Source: Photobacterium profundum SS9
GTDB lineage: Bacteria; Pseudomonadota; Gammaproteobacteria; Enterobacterales; Vibrionaceae
Assembly (NCBI RefSeq): GCF_000196255.1
Contig: NC_006371.1
Coordinates: 634,332 to 698,331, forward strand
Length of the DNA stretch: 64,000 bases
Direction: 5' to 3'
A program made the position numbers and the translations under genes. The first letter of the stretch is position 1; every line of letters begins with the position of its first letter. The notes below the pieces were generated by a model. The model was not told the origin of the DNA. It did not search any database and saw only the letters and a list, made by a program, of their open reading frames with translations. Below, one piece after another: positions 15,259 to 23,338 of this stretch.

Positions 15259-15492
15259 TTATTTTTTGTAGATGATCGGCCTATTACGACGCCACATGAA
15301 ACCCTTTTGAGAGTTAATTGTAATAACTCCCTTTTCTCTTAATATATTAAGGTGGCTTCTTGATTCATCCGGTGTTATTTCCATTATTCGCGCCAACGTT
15401 CTGATATTTGGTAGTGCATCATTTTCAATAAAAAACACCTGGACAGCACGATAGGCCAGATACAAATTTTCGTTTAAATATATGGCCGCCAT
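15259..15492 (-). CDS. Small winged-helix DNA-binding protein
   Basis: The product is 77 residues. Its layout (YRAVQVFFIENDALPNIRTLAR, then ITPDESRSHLNILREKGVI, then a basic beta-wing GFMWRRNRP) is that of a LexA/MarR-like winged helix, with the recognition helix near residues 40-55. It has no second domain. It is the last gene of the minus-strand recombination operon, two bases after the stop of the preceding HTH gene. It probably controls phage early genes or excision; the target is unknown. Confidence 0.65.
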   Translation of the reverse strand: MAAIYLNENLYLAYRAVQVFFIENDALPNIRTLARIMEITPDESRSHLNILREKGVITINSQKGFMWRRNRPIIYKK

Positions 15493-15494
15493 AA

Positions 15495-15671
15495 TTAATC
15501 CTTGTTTAACATGCTTTCATATTCTTCTATGGTTTCAATTCTCCATAAATTTCTACCGCCTTTAATGTCAGGACCTGGGAAAATATTTTTCTTGATTTTG
15601 TTATCCAAAGTCCGACGCGTGAAGCGGTAATGCTCACAAATTTCTTTTGCTGTCATGTAGCCCTTACCCAT
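15495..15671 (-). CDS. AlpA/excisionase-like HTH protein
   Basis: A 58-residue protein beginning MGKGYMTAKEICEHY, with an HTH of the MerR/AlpA type (TAKEICEHYRFTRRTLDNKI), then FPGP and a GGRNLWRIETIEEYE wing/helix, exactly the layout of AlpA-like phage regulators and excisionases. The ATG has AAGGAG upstream. It lies 10 bases after recT and 2 bases before the winged-helix gene, so all are one transcript. It may be the directionality factor for the integrase or a transcription activator; the sequence alone does not decide. Confidence 0.72.
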   Translation of the reverse strand: MGKGYMTAKEICEHYRFTRRTLDNKIKKNIFPGPDIKGGRNLWRIETIEEYESMLNKD

Positions 15672-15681
15672 AACTTTCTCC

Positions 15682-16728
15682 TTAACCTTGCACGTTAAAA
15701 GTATTGTGAACTGTTTTAATCATTTTCTTTAGAATCGAAAATTCATTAGCCGTAATTGTTTGATTATTTTTCATTGTTTCGATGTCGCGGCGATAATTAA
15801 CACATTCCTGAATATCCGAAATGTCCGTAATCAAATCACGGGTTGTTTCGAATACTGACGGAGTATCATCGTTCTGCATCATCTCAATATCACCACTCAC
15901 AAGAGCGTTTAAGTTTGGCTCGTTTGACCCTGCGGTTTCAGCTTCAACCGCATCTCCACCCATAAGGGAGTCGATGCTAGGCTCATTATTGAGTTGTTTG
16001 ATCGGTTTTATCTCTGGCGTAATATCTCGTATATTTTCAAATGACGGTTGCGCCAGTTCTTCACGGTCATATACACCTTGCATTACTGCAGGGGTATATA
16101 GACGGGACCAATCTTTTAATGAAGCGTATGCGATTTGCTGCTGTGGCTTGGTTACCCACAGCTCACTGTTTCTAACAAGGATACTGGCGAGGTAAAGTTT
16201 AGGGCCCCATGTGATTTCAGATTCACCGGCAACAACCGCACCACACTCAACCCATAAGCCGGCTTCGTCTTCTGGTAGCCATTTTTTTGTTGCAACTGTA
16301 ACTTCCCATTTGGCTTTTGTTTTGAAATTTGTACGTTGTTGTTTTTCATAGCCAACCTTTCCAACTAAACGCTCCCAACCGCCAGAAAAACGATAATGAA
16401 ATCGGCCAACAATAGCGCGTGATGAGCTAATAACAGCGTTAACAAGTTGCGCTTCATAGCCTAACGTACCGCTAACAAGGTGCGTTTTCTGAGCCACCGT
16501 AAAAGGATTCATTCCCCATTGCTCTGCTTGCATTACGATAGCTAGACAATCTGAAGAGTTCCCACGTAAATGCTCGGGAACCGTAACAACAGCTTTAGAC
16601 ATAAATTCTGCAGCACGAATCATTACATCTAATTTATTTGTATCTAATATTGATATTGATGAAGTAGGCACGGCGTTAACTTGGTGATTAACCGGCGCTT
16701 GATTGTTGGTTCTTTGTAATTCATTCAT
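15682..16728 (-). CDS. recT: RecT-family single-strand annealing recombinase
   Basis: The product is 348 residues. The N-terminal half has the RecT core: FMSKAVVTVPEHLRGN, CLAIVMQAEQWGMNPFTVAQK, THLVSGTLGYEAQLVNAVI and the strand-rich segment after it. The C-terminal ~120 residues are acidic and linker-like. It lies 11 bases after recE on the same strand; RecE and RecT act together, the exonuclease making 3' overhangs that RecT coats and anneals, here for phage genome circularisation and recombination-dependent replication. Length is somewhat greater than Rac RecT (269 residues), the excess being in the C-terminal tail. Confidence 0.9.
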   Translation of the reverse strand: MNELQRTNNQAPVNHQVNAVPTSSISILDTNKLDVMIRAAEFMSKAVVTVPEHLRGNSSDCLAIVMQAEQWGMNPFTVAQKTHLVSGTLGYEAQLVNAVISSSRAIVGRFHYRFSGGWERLVGKVGYEKQQRTNFKTKAKWEVTVATKKWLPEDEAGLWVECGAVVAGESEITWGPKLYLASILVRNSELWVTKPQQQIAYASLKDWSRLYTPAVMQGVYDREELAQPSFENIRDITPEIKPIKQLNNEPSIDSLMGGDAVEAETAGSNEPNLNALVSGDIEMMQNDDTPSVFETTRDLITDISDIQECVNYRRDIETMKNNQTITANEFSILKKMIKTVHNTFNVQG

Positions 16729-16739
16729 CGGTTAATTCC

Positions 16740-19700
16740 TTATAAAATTTCACGGTATTTATCAAGTTTGCGCTGTGCAAAATTACTTAATGTCGCCTGC
16801 AGTGGTTGCGGTACACCTTTATCATTAACAGGGTGTTCGATTGGTCCTGGATAATGTTCAAACTCAGTTGAAATAAAAATACTGCTGATACCGTCGCGTA
16901 ACTCGAACCGGCCAAGGTCTAACACATCAGCAGTGGCTTGAATGATTGCCACCCATTCGTAACCTTTCACTTTATTTACAAATATCCAGAAGAAATTATT
17001 TTTCCGAGTGCCATCTAAGTAATGGGCTGCGCTAATGTGGTACCCACGTTTTAAAATTTCATCATTAAGGTAACGTTTAATATCTTTCCGTTTAATATCG
17101 CGACGCACTTCAATCGTTTTTAAATCTACAATTGTTGAGCCAATTTCTTTATCAAGGCGAGCTTTGAGTAATAGGCCTGTTTCTTCATCAATCCAGAAAT
17201 ATGAACGCTCACAAGCTGTAATATCACTCTGAAACTTAAACCAGTTCGTCGTTGTAGGGTTAGCAAGTGCGGCTTTCTGCAGGCGAATACCGTGCGCTTT
17301 TTGCTCTTGTGTAAGGCCTATCAATCCACCTTTAATACGCTCTTGCCATTCAGATTCAATTTCATGATCGAAAACAGCGCTAGGGTTAAATGATTTAATT
17401 CGTTGGGTTAAATCATCGATGGTCCCACTAACCGGTAACGTCGGTTTTTTAAGTAGTTCTGCAGCAATAAAATCAGGGGCAAAAGATTTTATTCTTTCTC
17501 TTAATTCATCAATGGTTCCGTTAACCGGTAATGTTGGCTTTTTAGCTTGCTCTGCAGCAACAAACTCAGGGTTGAACGACTCAATAGAGAATAAAAGCTC
17601 TTCATACTTACCAGCCGTCTTTAGCGGGGTAGGGAGTGAATCGTTATAGGCTTTGATATATCGCTTATATGCTGCAGCTGTTTGCTTCTCGTCATCTGGC
17701 ATATTAAGAAATTCTGCTGGCATTGCGCTGTACATGAATGCTAGTTCTTCGGCTGACCCTGCCATAGAAAGCTTTTTAGGTAGCGTTTCGTTATGCGCTG
17801 AAATCATTTCTTTAAGCGTATCTGCCCCTGCAGTTGGCTCGATTTCTTTGTTGTACTCCTCGATCATTTCTTTTAATTCACTGGTCGAGGCCGCAGAATC
17901 ACTTTTTTCGTTATATTCTTCGATAGCTGCTTTCATATCACGCAGGCCATAGAAACAATCTTTCGGGTTTTCATCACGGAAGGTGTATTCAAGTTCTACA
18001 AGTTCAGGCTGCAGTAACAACGTATGAACGTAGTTACCAAAATCGAAATGCGATCCACGTGTCGACTCAATTTCTCCAACTTCTAAGCCATGACGCCATT
18101 GCGAGGAAATTAATTCGTCTTTGATGTTTGATGAGCTGTAACCGATAACTGCGTGATAAACCTCATTTGGCAAACCGTCCAGTTCAAGTAAATCACCAGG
18201 CTTCAAGGTACGTAGTTTTTCATTAAGTGAGTCAACTTGATGTTTGAAAAATTCATCAGCAGAATAGGTGTTCTCTTCTGCTGGTAAACTTTTCGTTTCA
18301 TCGCTTACCAATTCATCAGCATTATTTACCACTGGCTTACTATCTAGTTGTTTTTTCACGTCGTCACTCGGTAAAGTATTACCTTTAAGATCTTCGATTT
18401 CCTGTTTTTGCACTTCAATTGAGGCTGATTTATCTGGCTGACCAAAAGCGTCCGTTACATCTTTAGGTGCAGGTTTAACCGTGTAGTTCTCATCGTTCTG
18501 GCATTCAGCAAGACGCTGCTTTGCCGCTTCGCTTGGTGGCGTTAGTTCTGGCGTGACTGCTATATCGATGTGGCTAATATCAGGTTTGTTTTCATTAATA
18601 TCGGCCATCAGAGCGTTTAATCGCTGACCTGACTCTGTTTGGTTAAACTCATCAATTAACGAACGATTCTTTTTATCTTCCTGCTCGTCAAACTCAACAT
18701 CGAACTCTATTGCGTATTCTTCAATGCGGTTTTCAATATCTTCAAACTTTACAACCTGATCACTGCGTTTAGGGCGACCGTTGCGACTATCACCTATCGC
18801 TTTAATAATCTTGTCGCAATCAATTTTGCTCGCTGGATTATTTTTCTTAAATTCGGTGATTAAATCAATCACTGCACCCCAGGCATTCATTAAAGCGGTG
18901 GAGTGTTTAGGGTATGCGTATTCGCCAAGGTGGAAAGACATTTCACCGGTAACGCTGTAACCGTAGGAAATATTAAAAAACTGGCCATTAACACCTTGCT
19001 TTGATATTGGTAGCACGCCGACCCAGCAAATGTGTGTCTTTACAACTTCAAGGTAATAAAATGTATTATCAGGTTGTGCTACTTCATTCTCAGGGACATT
19101 ATCAAGATCAGTACTATTATCGGTAGAAACAATAGATTCGAGTCTGTTTCCGTTAGTAGGGTTTGAGCCGTTGTTAGTATTTCCATTACTTAGAACCTTA
19201 CTGGCGTTTGCTCCTGGTTCAGTGATTACCAGAACATCACGAATTGTTATGCGCAGGCATCGAAGGTTTAGCATGTTTTTTGCTGCAGAATTGGCGTCAT
19301 CCCAATCGATAGCTAAAAATTCATGCTTAGTTTTATCGAGATCAAAATTCGTTGTGTGGTCAATATGCTCATAAAATATAGCCTCTAATTTCTCGGCCAT
19401 TTCTTCGCGCATTTCCATTGAAATTGTATTTAAATAATTTTCGTCTAACCGCCACAATGTATCTTGTACTAAACCAAGAAAAGACATTGCTACCGGCTCG
19501 TGTGGCTGCTTGTCTTTATCTACTAATGATAAATCTTCACTTGTGACATTGGTTTGCCCTGTGATTGTTATCGGTTGTGTCGGCGTCGTTGCCGCTTGAT
19601 TCGTCGCGCTCTGAATTTCTGATTTTTCGACTTGTCCTTCATCGTCGTCACCGTATGAGATACATGATTCAAGAATTGGGTAAATACGAACCGCAGAAAG

Positions 19701-20186
19701 CAAAGGCATCAAGTCATCCATTTCCTTAATGTATTCGGATAATTTTTTCGGACTGTAGTTAACACTGTATTTTTCTGACATTGTTTTAATTAATGCCATT
19801 GAGGTATTAACGAAATAATCGACGTCATTAGGATCGCATACACTGAAATAATTAGGGTGAGAGCAAATAGCACCTTTAACCAACTGGCAACTTTCTTTTA
19901 CCTGTACGCTTTCTTGTTGCGGGACTTCGTTGATTGATGCCTGGCCGTGCAATTCTTTTTTACTTAGATAGGAGGTTAATTGCCCGTCGTTACTAGAACC
20001 AACCTTTGGCCCCATATAATGAGAAATGTCATCATCAAGCCAGAATGAAAATTCAACTGCAGCGAGATCCTTTACTTCCTTTTGAAATTTACATTTACAG
20101 TAAACGGTAATTTCTTCTGCCAGATTTGGATCCTTGGCAAAGCTGCCTTTCTTAACTGTATATTTTGCTGAAAATACCTTGCTCAT
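16740..20186 (-). CDS. recE: RecE-like exonuclease VIII with long N-terminal and repeat region
   Basis: The product is 1148 residues, longer than Rac RecE (866). The C-terminal ~430 residues are the nuclease: LPNEVYHAVIGYSSSNIKDE, a GSHFDFGNYVHTLLL segment and the PD-(D/E)xK core with ARLDKE followed by IVDLKT near residue 1018 (metal-binding Asp and catalytic Lys). Before it, residues ~785-960 contain degenerate tandem repeats, most clearly KKPTLPVNGTIDELRERIKSF and KKPTLPVSGTIDDLTQRIKSF in succession (each split here for length: KKPTLPV-GT-D-L--RIKSF). The N-terminal 600 residues are poorly conserved and acidic. It is the second gene of the operon, coupled to a small membrane peptide by TAATG, and is followed by recT. 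Confidence 0.85.
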   Translation of the reverse strand: MSKVFSAKYTVKKGSFAKDPNLAEEITVYCKCKFQKEVKDLAAVEFSFWLDDDISHYMGPKVGSSNDGQLTSYLSKKELHGQASINEVPQQESVQVKESCQLVKGAICSHPNYFSVCDPNDVDYFVNTSMALIKTMSEKYSVNYSPKKLSEYIKEMDDLMPLLSAVRIYPILESCISYGDDDEGQVEKSEIQSATNQAATTPTQPITITGQTNVTSEDLSLVDKDKQPHEPVAMSFLGLVQDTLWRLDENYLNTISMEMREEMAEKLEAIFYEHIDHTTNFDLDKTKHEFLAIDWDDANSAAKNMLNLRCLRITIRDVLVITEPGANASKVLSNGNTNNGSNPTNGNRLESIVSTDNSTDLDNVPENEVAQPDNTFYYLEVVKTHICWVGVLPISKQGVNGQFFNISYGYSVTGEMSFHLGEYAYPKHSTALMNAWGAVIDLITEFKKNNPASKIDCDKIIKAIGDSRNGRPKRSDQVVKFEDIENRIEEYAIEFDVEFDEQEDKKNRSLIDEFNQTESGQRLNALMADINENKPDISHIDIAVTPELTPPSEAAKQRLAECQNDENYTVKPAPKDVTDAFGQPDKSASIEVQKQEIEDLKGNTLPSDDVKKQLDSKPVVNNADELVSDETKSLPAEENTYSADEFFKHQVDSLNEKLRTLKPGDLLELDGLPNEVYHAVIGYSSSNIKDELISSQWRHGLEVGEIESTRGSHFDFGNYVHTLLLQPELVELEYTFRDENPKDCFYGLRDMKAAIEEYNEKSDSAASTSELKEMIEEYNKEIEPTAGADTLKEMISAHNETLPKKLSMAGSAEELAFMYSAMPAEFLNMPDDEKQTAAAYKRYIKAYNDSLPTPLKTAGKYEELLFSIESFNPEFVAAEQAKKPTLPVNGTIDELRERIKSFAPDFIAAELLKKPTLPVSGTIDDLTQRIKSFNPSAVFDHEIESEWQERIKGGLIGLTQEQKAHGIRLQKAALANPTTTNWFKFQSDITACERSYFWIDEETGLLLKARLDKEIGSTIVDLKTIEVRRDIKRKDIKRYLNDEILKRGYHISAAHYLDGTRKNNFFWIFVNKVKGYEWVAIIQATADVLDLGRFELRDGISSIFISTEFEHYPGPIEHPVNDKGVPQPLQATLSNFAQRKLDKYREIL

Positions 20187-20320
20187 TAGTAACCCCCACC
20201 AACAGACACTAAAAGTAAAAAGAGTGACCCTATGCCTACAAAAATAATCGAACTAGCAAAAGCCATAATTGCATCGACAAATGACTCTTGTTCTTCACTG
20301 CGGTTGAATTTAGCCTGCAT
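20186..20320 (-). CDS. 44-aa single-pass membrane peptide upstream of recE
   Basis: The frame starts ATG at 20320 and its TAA overlaps the recE ATG (TAATG), so translation is coupled. The product is MQAKFNRSEEQESFVDAIM-type polar sequence (residues 1-19) followed by one transmembrane helix (about 20-41: FASSIIFVGIGSLFLLLVSV) and GGGY. The initiation site has a modest GGGTGAG. It is the first gene of the minus-strand early operon. I recognise no family; it may be a superinfection or host-takeover peptide, or a leader controlling recE translation. Confidence 0.6.
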   Translation of the reverse strand: MQAKFNRSEEQESFVDAIMAFASSIIFVGIGSLFLLLVSVGGGY

Positions 20321-20666
20321 ATTCTCACCCTTTGTTTAACAATTTATGTTTAAGTTAAACTTAAATTGTTTTGTTTGCAAGCGAAAAAAAAGCACAAAAA
20401 GTGCTTATATTTATTTTATCTTGGTTGTTAATTATCAATATATAAGTGAGTTATTACGAGGATTTATCGGTAAGTTCTTTATTTATAATGATTTTATTGA
20501 TTATTGTTGATTTTATGCAAAATAAAACTAATTTTGTTTTATTTTTCCGCTTAAAGGCCTGTGCCCTGCGAAATAATCGGCAGGGGGTGATGTTTGAATT
20601 CTTGGGGAGGTGTTGATTTTAGCTCTGCTGTTCGAGGGGGATTTCTATATAACAAGATTAACTTAT
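20321..20666. promoter_or_regulatory. Control region of the recE/recT operon with an operator-like palindrome
   Basis: TTTAAGTT-A-AACTTAAA at 20349-20365 is a perfect palindrome with 8-bp arms around one base, about 30 bases upstream of the first gene of the minus-strand operon. It is a good candidate for a repressor or Cro site. A second hairpin CCCTGC...GCAGGG lies at 20564-20585 without a T-run. No gene is visible in the region. Confidence 0.55.
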
Positions 20667-20996
20667 CTATTCATTATCCATAAGAAGGGCATCGATAAGT
20701 GCGAAAACTTTAGCTGGTGGAATTTTCCCTTTTACCATTTTTTCAGCAAGAACAAGGGCAATTTCATTGATTTCATTCGGGATAGTAGCGTCGGTTTGGT
20801 CTAAAACATTGGCTTGAAGACCAAGCAATTCCTCAAACCTCCTTGCCAAGGCGTTACCAAGTTTTCTATTCCCTCTAAGTAGTTGGCCCATAGCTTGTTC
20901 GTGGATATCTAACTTAACGGCCATCTCCCTCGTTGACCGAAAATCATTTCTAATTTTTGTAAGGTTGTCACAGCGGATGTCGTAAATTGACTTCAT
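20667..20996 (-). CDS. Prophage repressor (short Cro/CI-type HTH protein)
   Basis: The product is 109 residues. Residues ~8-60 are a lambda-repressor-like HTH (TREMAVKLDIHEQAMGQLLRG then NRKLGNALARRFEELLGL). The remainder is a short helical tail (IALVLAEKMVKGKIPPAKVFALIDALL) that may dimerise; there is no LexA-type autocleavage domain, so induction would not follow the classic RecA route. It is divergent from the small Cro/YdaS-like gene at 21125, the typical arrangement of a lysogeny switch, with palindromes in the regions on both sides. Confidence 0.8.
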   Translation of the reverse strand: MKSIYDIRCDNLTKIRNDFRSTREMAVKLDIHEQAMGQLLRGNRKLGNALARRFEELLGLQANVLDQTDATIPNEINEIALVLAEKMVKGKIPPAKVFALIDALLMDNE

Positions 20997-21093
20997 GCTC
21001 GCCTTTCCTTTAGCTAAATAAAAATTGTTTTCCTATTCTTCCCAATTACCTTTTGATTGACAAGTCAAACAGATATTGTTTAGTATTTGCAGT

Positions 21094-21108
21094 AAAACAA
21101 ACTTTGTT
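21094..21108. promoter_or_regulatory. Operator-like palindrome in the repressor/Cro divergent region
   Basis: AAACAAA-C-TTTGTTT is a perfect 15-bp palindrome placed 16 bases upstream of the Cro-like start codon. Similar TTGTTT half-sites recur around it (21007-21012, 21077-21082) and near 20366-20376, consistent with repressor/Cro control of both early promoters. Confidence 0.6.
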
Positions 21109-21124
21109 TAACTTTGGGGTGGAT

Positions 21125-21346
21125 ATGAATAAAGGAGATCCTTGGCCTGAGTGGCCTGTATTTTGGCGGGAATTTTCTGTTGTCGAGCGTAAATTGCTAG
21201 CGGAGGAGGTTGGTGCTGCTGTTCTATATCTGCGTAACGTAGGTAAGCAGGATGTTCAAGTCGGCCCCGTAATGGCACGTAAGATCGAGGCGGCGTGCGG
21301 TTACCCTAAAGAGCTTTTACGACCCGATATCTTTGGTGAGGACTAA
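21125..21346 (+). CDS. Cro/YdaS-like DNA-binding protein
   Basis: The product is 73 residues from the ATG at 21125, which has GGGGTGG upstream; a longer frame from 21053 would cross the operator region and is rejected. The sequence ERKLLAEEVGAAVLYLRNVG then VGPVMARKIEAACGYPKELLRPDIF follows the YdaS/Cro pattern, in which the second part matches the family's xxxAxxIExxTGG..xRxxLRPDIF ending closely. It is divergent from the repressor gene and six bases upstream of the replication gene, so it should be the lytic-side regulator of the switch. Confidence 0.82.
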   Translation: MNKGDPWPEWPVFWREFSVVERKLLAEEVGAAVLYLRNVGKQDVQVGPVMARKIEAACGYPKELLRPDIFGED

Positions 21347-21351
21347 CTCCC

Positions 21352-22242
21352 ATGTCTGGATGGGTAAAAATTCATAGGTCACTACGGGAGCATTTTCTCT
21401 ACTCATTTGACGAACCGGATAAGTCCCTTGCTTGGATAGATCTTCTTCTGTCTGCAAGTTATGAAGACTCAAAGGTAATGGTCAAAGGAAGGGTTGTTTG
21501 TGTCTCGCGTGGTCAGTTTTTTACATCCCAATCAGCATTACAAAAGCGATGGGGAATGTCACAAAACAAAGTTAAGCGTTTCTTAAGGATGTTAGAGGCT
21601 GAACAAATGGTAATCGTTGAGGCGAACGTACTATATACGATTATAACCATATGTAATTACAGTGATTTTCAGGATTCAGATCAAGTAGGCGAACGTACTG
21701 CGAACGTACTACGAACGTACTGTATTTCGGAAAATACAGAAAATGATAAAAAAACGGACGTACTGGCGGACGTACAAGATTTAGATGCAAGTGATTGTAA
21801 TGATTATTCTTTTGAAGGTTCAGTTTGTAAGGGCGAACGTACTGACGAACGAACAGACGAACGTACTGCGAACGAACAGGCGAACGACATTAAAAGAAGT
21901 AAAGAAGAACAAGAAAAAGAAAAAGAAGCCGGCAGGTCGGCAAAGCCTCCTGAAATTTCTTTTAAATTTTCTGATGATGATCTTTTGCTGGCTGGGTACA
22001 TGTTTGAAAAGATCATCGAAATATTTCCTGATGAGAAAAAACCGAATCTTGAGCAATGGGCTGAACACATTCGATTAACCAGAGAACGAGATAAACGGAC
22101 GCACAAGGAAATCTTAAAACTTTTCACCTGGTGCAATGAGCATAGTTTTCACGCCCAAAACGTGAGAAGCCCGAAAAAGTTACGTGACAAGTGGGCCGAT
22201 CTCTCTGCTGGGCAAATATCAGAAGATTGGATTCATGGTTAG
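21352..22242 (+). CDS. Phage replication initiator (lambda O/DnaD-like) containing the origin
   Basis: The product is 296 residues. Residues 1-105 are a winged-helix domain (WVKIHRSLREHFLYSF; VSRGQFFTSQSALQKRWGMSQNKVKRFLRMLE), as in many phage replication proteins. Residues ~110-190 are a low-complexity linker rich in Arg-Thr-Asn-Glu (ERTANVLRT, ERTDERTDERTANEQAND), encoded by short DNA repeats listed separately. The C-terminal ~100 residues are helical (DEKKPNLEQWAEHIRL..., WADLSAGQISEDWIHG), resembling helicase-loader-contact domains. The gene's place after cro and the repeats in its middle parallel lambda O. No helicase or loader gene is evident downstream, so it presumably recruits host DnaB. 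Confidence 0.78.
   Translation: MSGWVKIHRSLREHFLYSFDEPDKSLAWIDLLLSASYEDSKVMVKGRVVCVSRGQFFTSQSALQKRWGMSQNKVKRFLRMLEAEQMVIVEANVLYTIITICNYSDFQDSDQVGERTANVLRTYCISENTENDKKTDVLADVQDLDASDCNDYSFEGSVCKGERTDERTDERTANEQANDIKRSKEEQEKEKEAGRSAKPPEISFKFSDDDLLLAGYMFEKIIEIFPDEKKPNLEQWAEHIRLTRERDKRTHKEILKLFTWCNEHSFHAQNVRSPKKLRDKWADLSAGQISEDWIHG
21622..21886. repeat. Iteron cluster, predicted phage replication origin
   Basis: The 11-mer GCGAACGTACT or one-mismatch variants occur at 21622, 21689, 21700, 21711 (ACGAACGTACT), 21754 (ACGGACGTACT), 21766 (GCGGACGTACA), 21833 and 21857, with further partial CGAACG copies to 21886. Three copies at 21689-21721 are directly adjacent with an 11-base period. They lie inside the replication gene, as lambda iterons lie inside O. 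The palindromic core ACGT adds possible dyad symmetry. Confidence 0.78.
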
Positions 22243-22429
22243 ACATCTCATGGACAACATAATCCGCGGTTATTGGGTGCGGAATGAGCAAGGGCAAAAG
22301 GTTCGCCTAAGCGATAATGAGCTTATAACAAAGTGCCTTGATAGATTGGCATTGGTTGGTTGTAAAAAAGCTTGTGATGACTACAACACGACGTTTTTGA
22401 ACGTATGGACGGGAGGTGGTGAACACTAA
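22235..22429 (+). CDS. Small hypothetical phage protein
   Basis: The product is 64 residues from ATG 22235, whose first codons overlap the stop of the replication gene; the frame could also start at 22250. Sequence includes GYWVRNEQGQKVRLSDNELITKCLDRLALVGCKKACDDYN: polar, with three Cys (GCKKAC and an earlier KCL). I recognise no family. Coupled translation with the replication initiator suggests an early function. Confidence 0.55.
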   Translation: MVRHLMDNIIRGYWVRNEQGQKVRLSDNELITKCLDRLALVGCKKACDDYNTTFLNVWTGGGEH

Positions 22430-22574
22430 ATTAAAGAGTTTTAGTGAGAAGGTAGGGGTCTCAGAAAAACTAAGCCGTAAGTATTCGATTTAGAAGGCAA
22501 TGACTTGAATTGTAATGTTTACACCCCACATTTTGAATTGTCCTTTAATTAAATTTAATTAGGTAGAGGTAAGT

Positions 22575-22856
22575 ATGCGAAGCGTAAATCTATTGGAAAC
22601 TCAAATTAAAACGCTAAATCAATTAAAAGAATTTTATATCGCATATAGCCGAGTCCCTAAGCCGATGGAATTCTCACGGTTTGTCTCTATCAGTCGAAAA
22701 ACGATTTATGTTCACTTTGAAGTCTTTGTCGATATGGGAGTATTGATTGAAGTTAGCGACGGTTATGAATGGTCAAAAATACCATATGAAGTGAAGCTTG
22801 TAGAGCGAAAGCAGGCGCAACCAAAGAGCGGGCTTATTTGGGCTAACGGTCGTTAG
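22575..22856 (+). CDS. Putative HTH regulator of the early or late region
   Basis: The product is 93 residues, with AGGTAG upstream of the ATG. Residues ~10-75 look like a winged helix (LKEFYIAYSRVPKPMEF, ISRKTIYVHFEVFVDMGVLIEV, then a short wing SDGYEW), and the C-terminus is basic (KLVERKQAQPKSG). It stands between the replication gene and the terminase genes where a late activator is often found. Function is inferred from shape and position only. Confidence 0.5.
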   Translation: MRSVNLLETQIKTLNQLKEFYIAYSRVPKPMEFSRFVSISRKTIYVHFEVFVDMGVLIEVSDGYEWSKIPYEVKLVERKQAQPKSGLIWANGR

Positions 22857-22961
22857 TGTCGAGAAATCTATACAGAAAACACCGTTTTTATACGGTCGTA
22901 GGTCTAAGTTGATTCATGAGCGGTATAGCTTGTGATTAATTATTACTTAAAGGTATAGAAG

Positions 22962-23153
22962 ATGATTAGTAAAGAAGAAAGAAAAGCAGGCGAACTCATC
23001 AACTCATCGATAGTTATGTTGGAAATTCTAGAAATTGTTTTTTTGGAAGTGAGAAACATTAAAAACTTAGACCAAGATATTATCAGCGCATATGTGGGTG
23101 AAATTAAGAAAAAAAATTATGAAACCTCAAAACTAATTGATCCAATAGTTTAA
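22962..23153 (+). CDS. Small helical hypothetical protein
   Basis: The product is 63 residues, preceded by AAAGG about ten bases before the ATG. It is charged and helical (SKEERKAGELINSSIVMLEILEIVFLEVRN) with a Lys-rich end. I recognise no family. It lies alone between the HTH gene and the terminase; the following 185 bases are T-rich without a gene. Confidence 0.4.
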   Translation: MISKEERKAGELINSSIVMLEILEIVFLEVRNIKNLDQDIISAYVGEIKKKNYETSKLIDPIV

Positions 23154-23338
23154 AAATAAAATAAAGAAATAATTTTACTGAAAGTACATCACATCAGCCT
23201 ACCACCCAAAGCCGAGAGAACATAAATACATTTTTATTGTTTGTTTTTTCGGTTTTTTTCCATTTTTCCTATCCCGTGCAGCGTATCGCTTAATTGATAA
23301 AATTTGTTTTGTTTAGTGACAATAAGTGACGCGAACCG

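Noticed and set aside
20564..20585. Hairpin CCCTGC/GCAGGG as a terminator
   Set aside because: There is no T-run after it on either strand; it was left as part of the control region.
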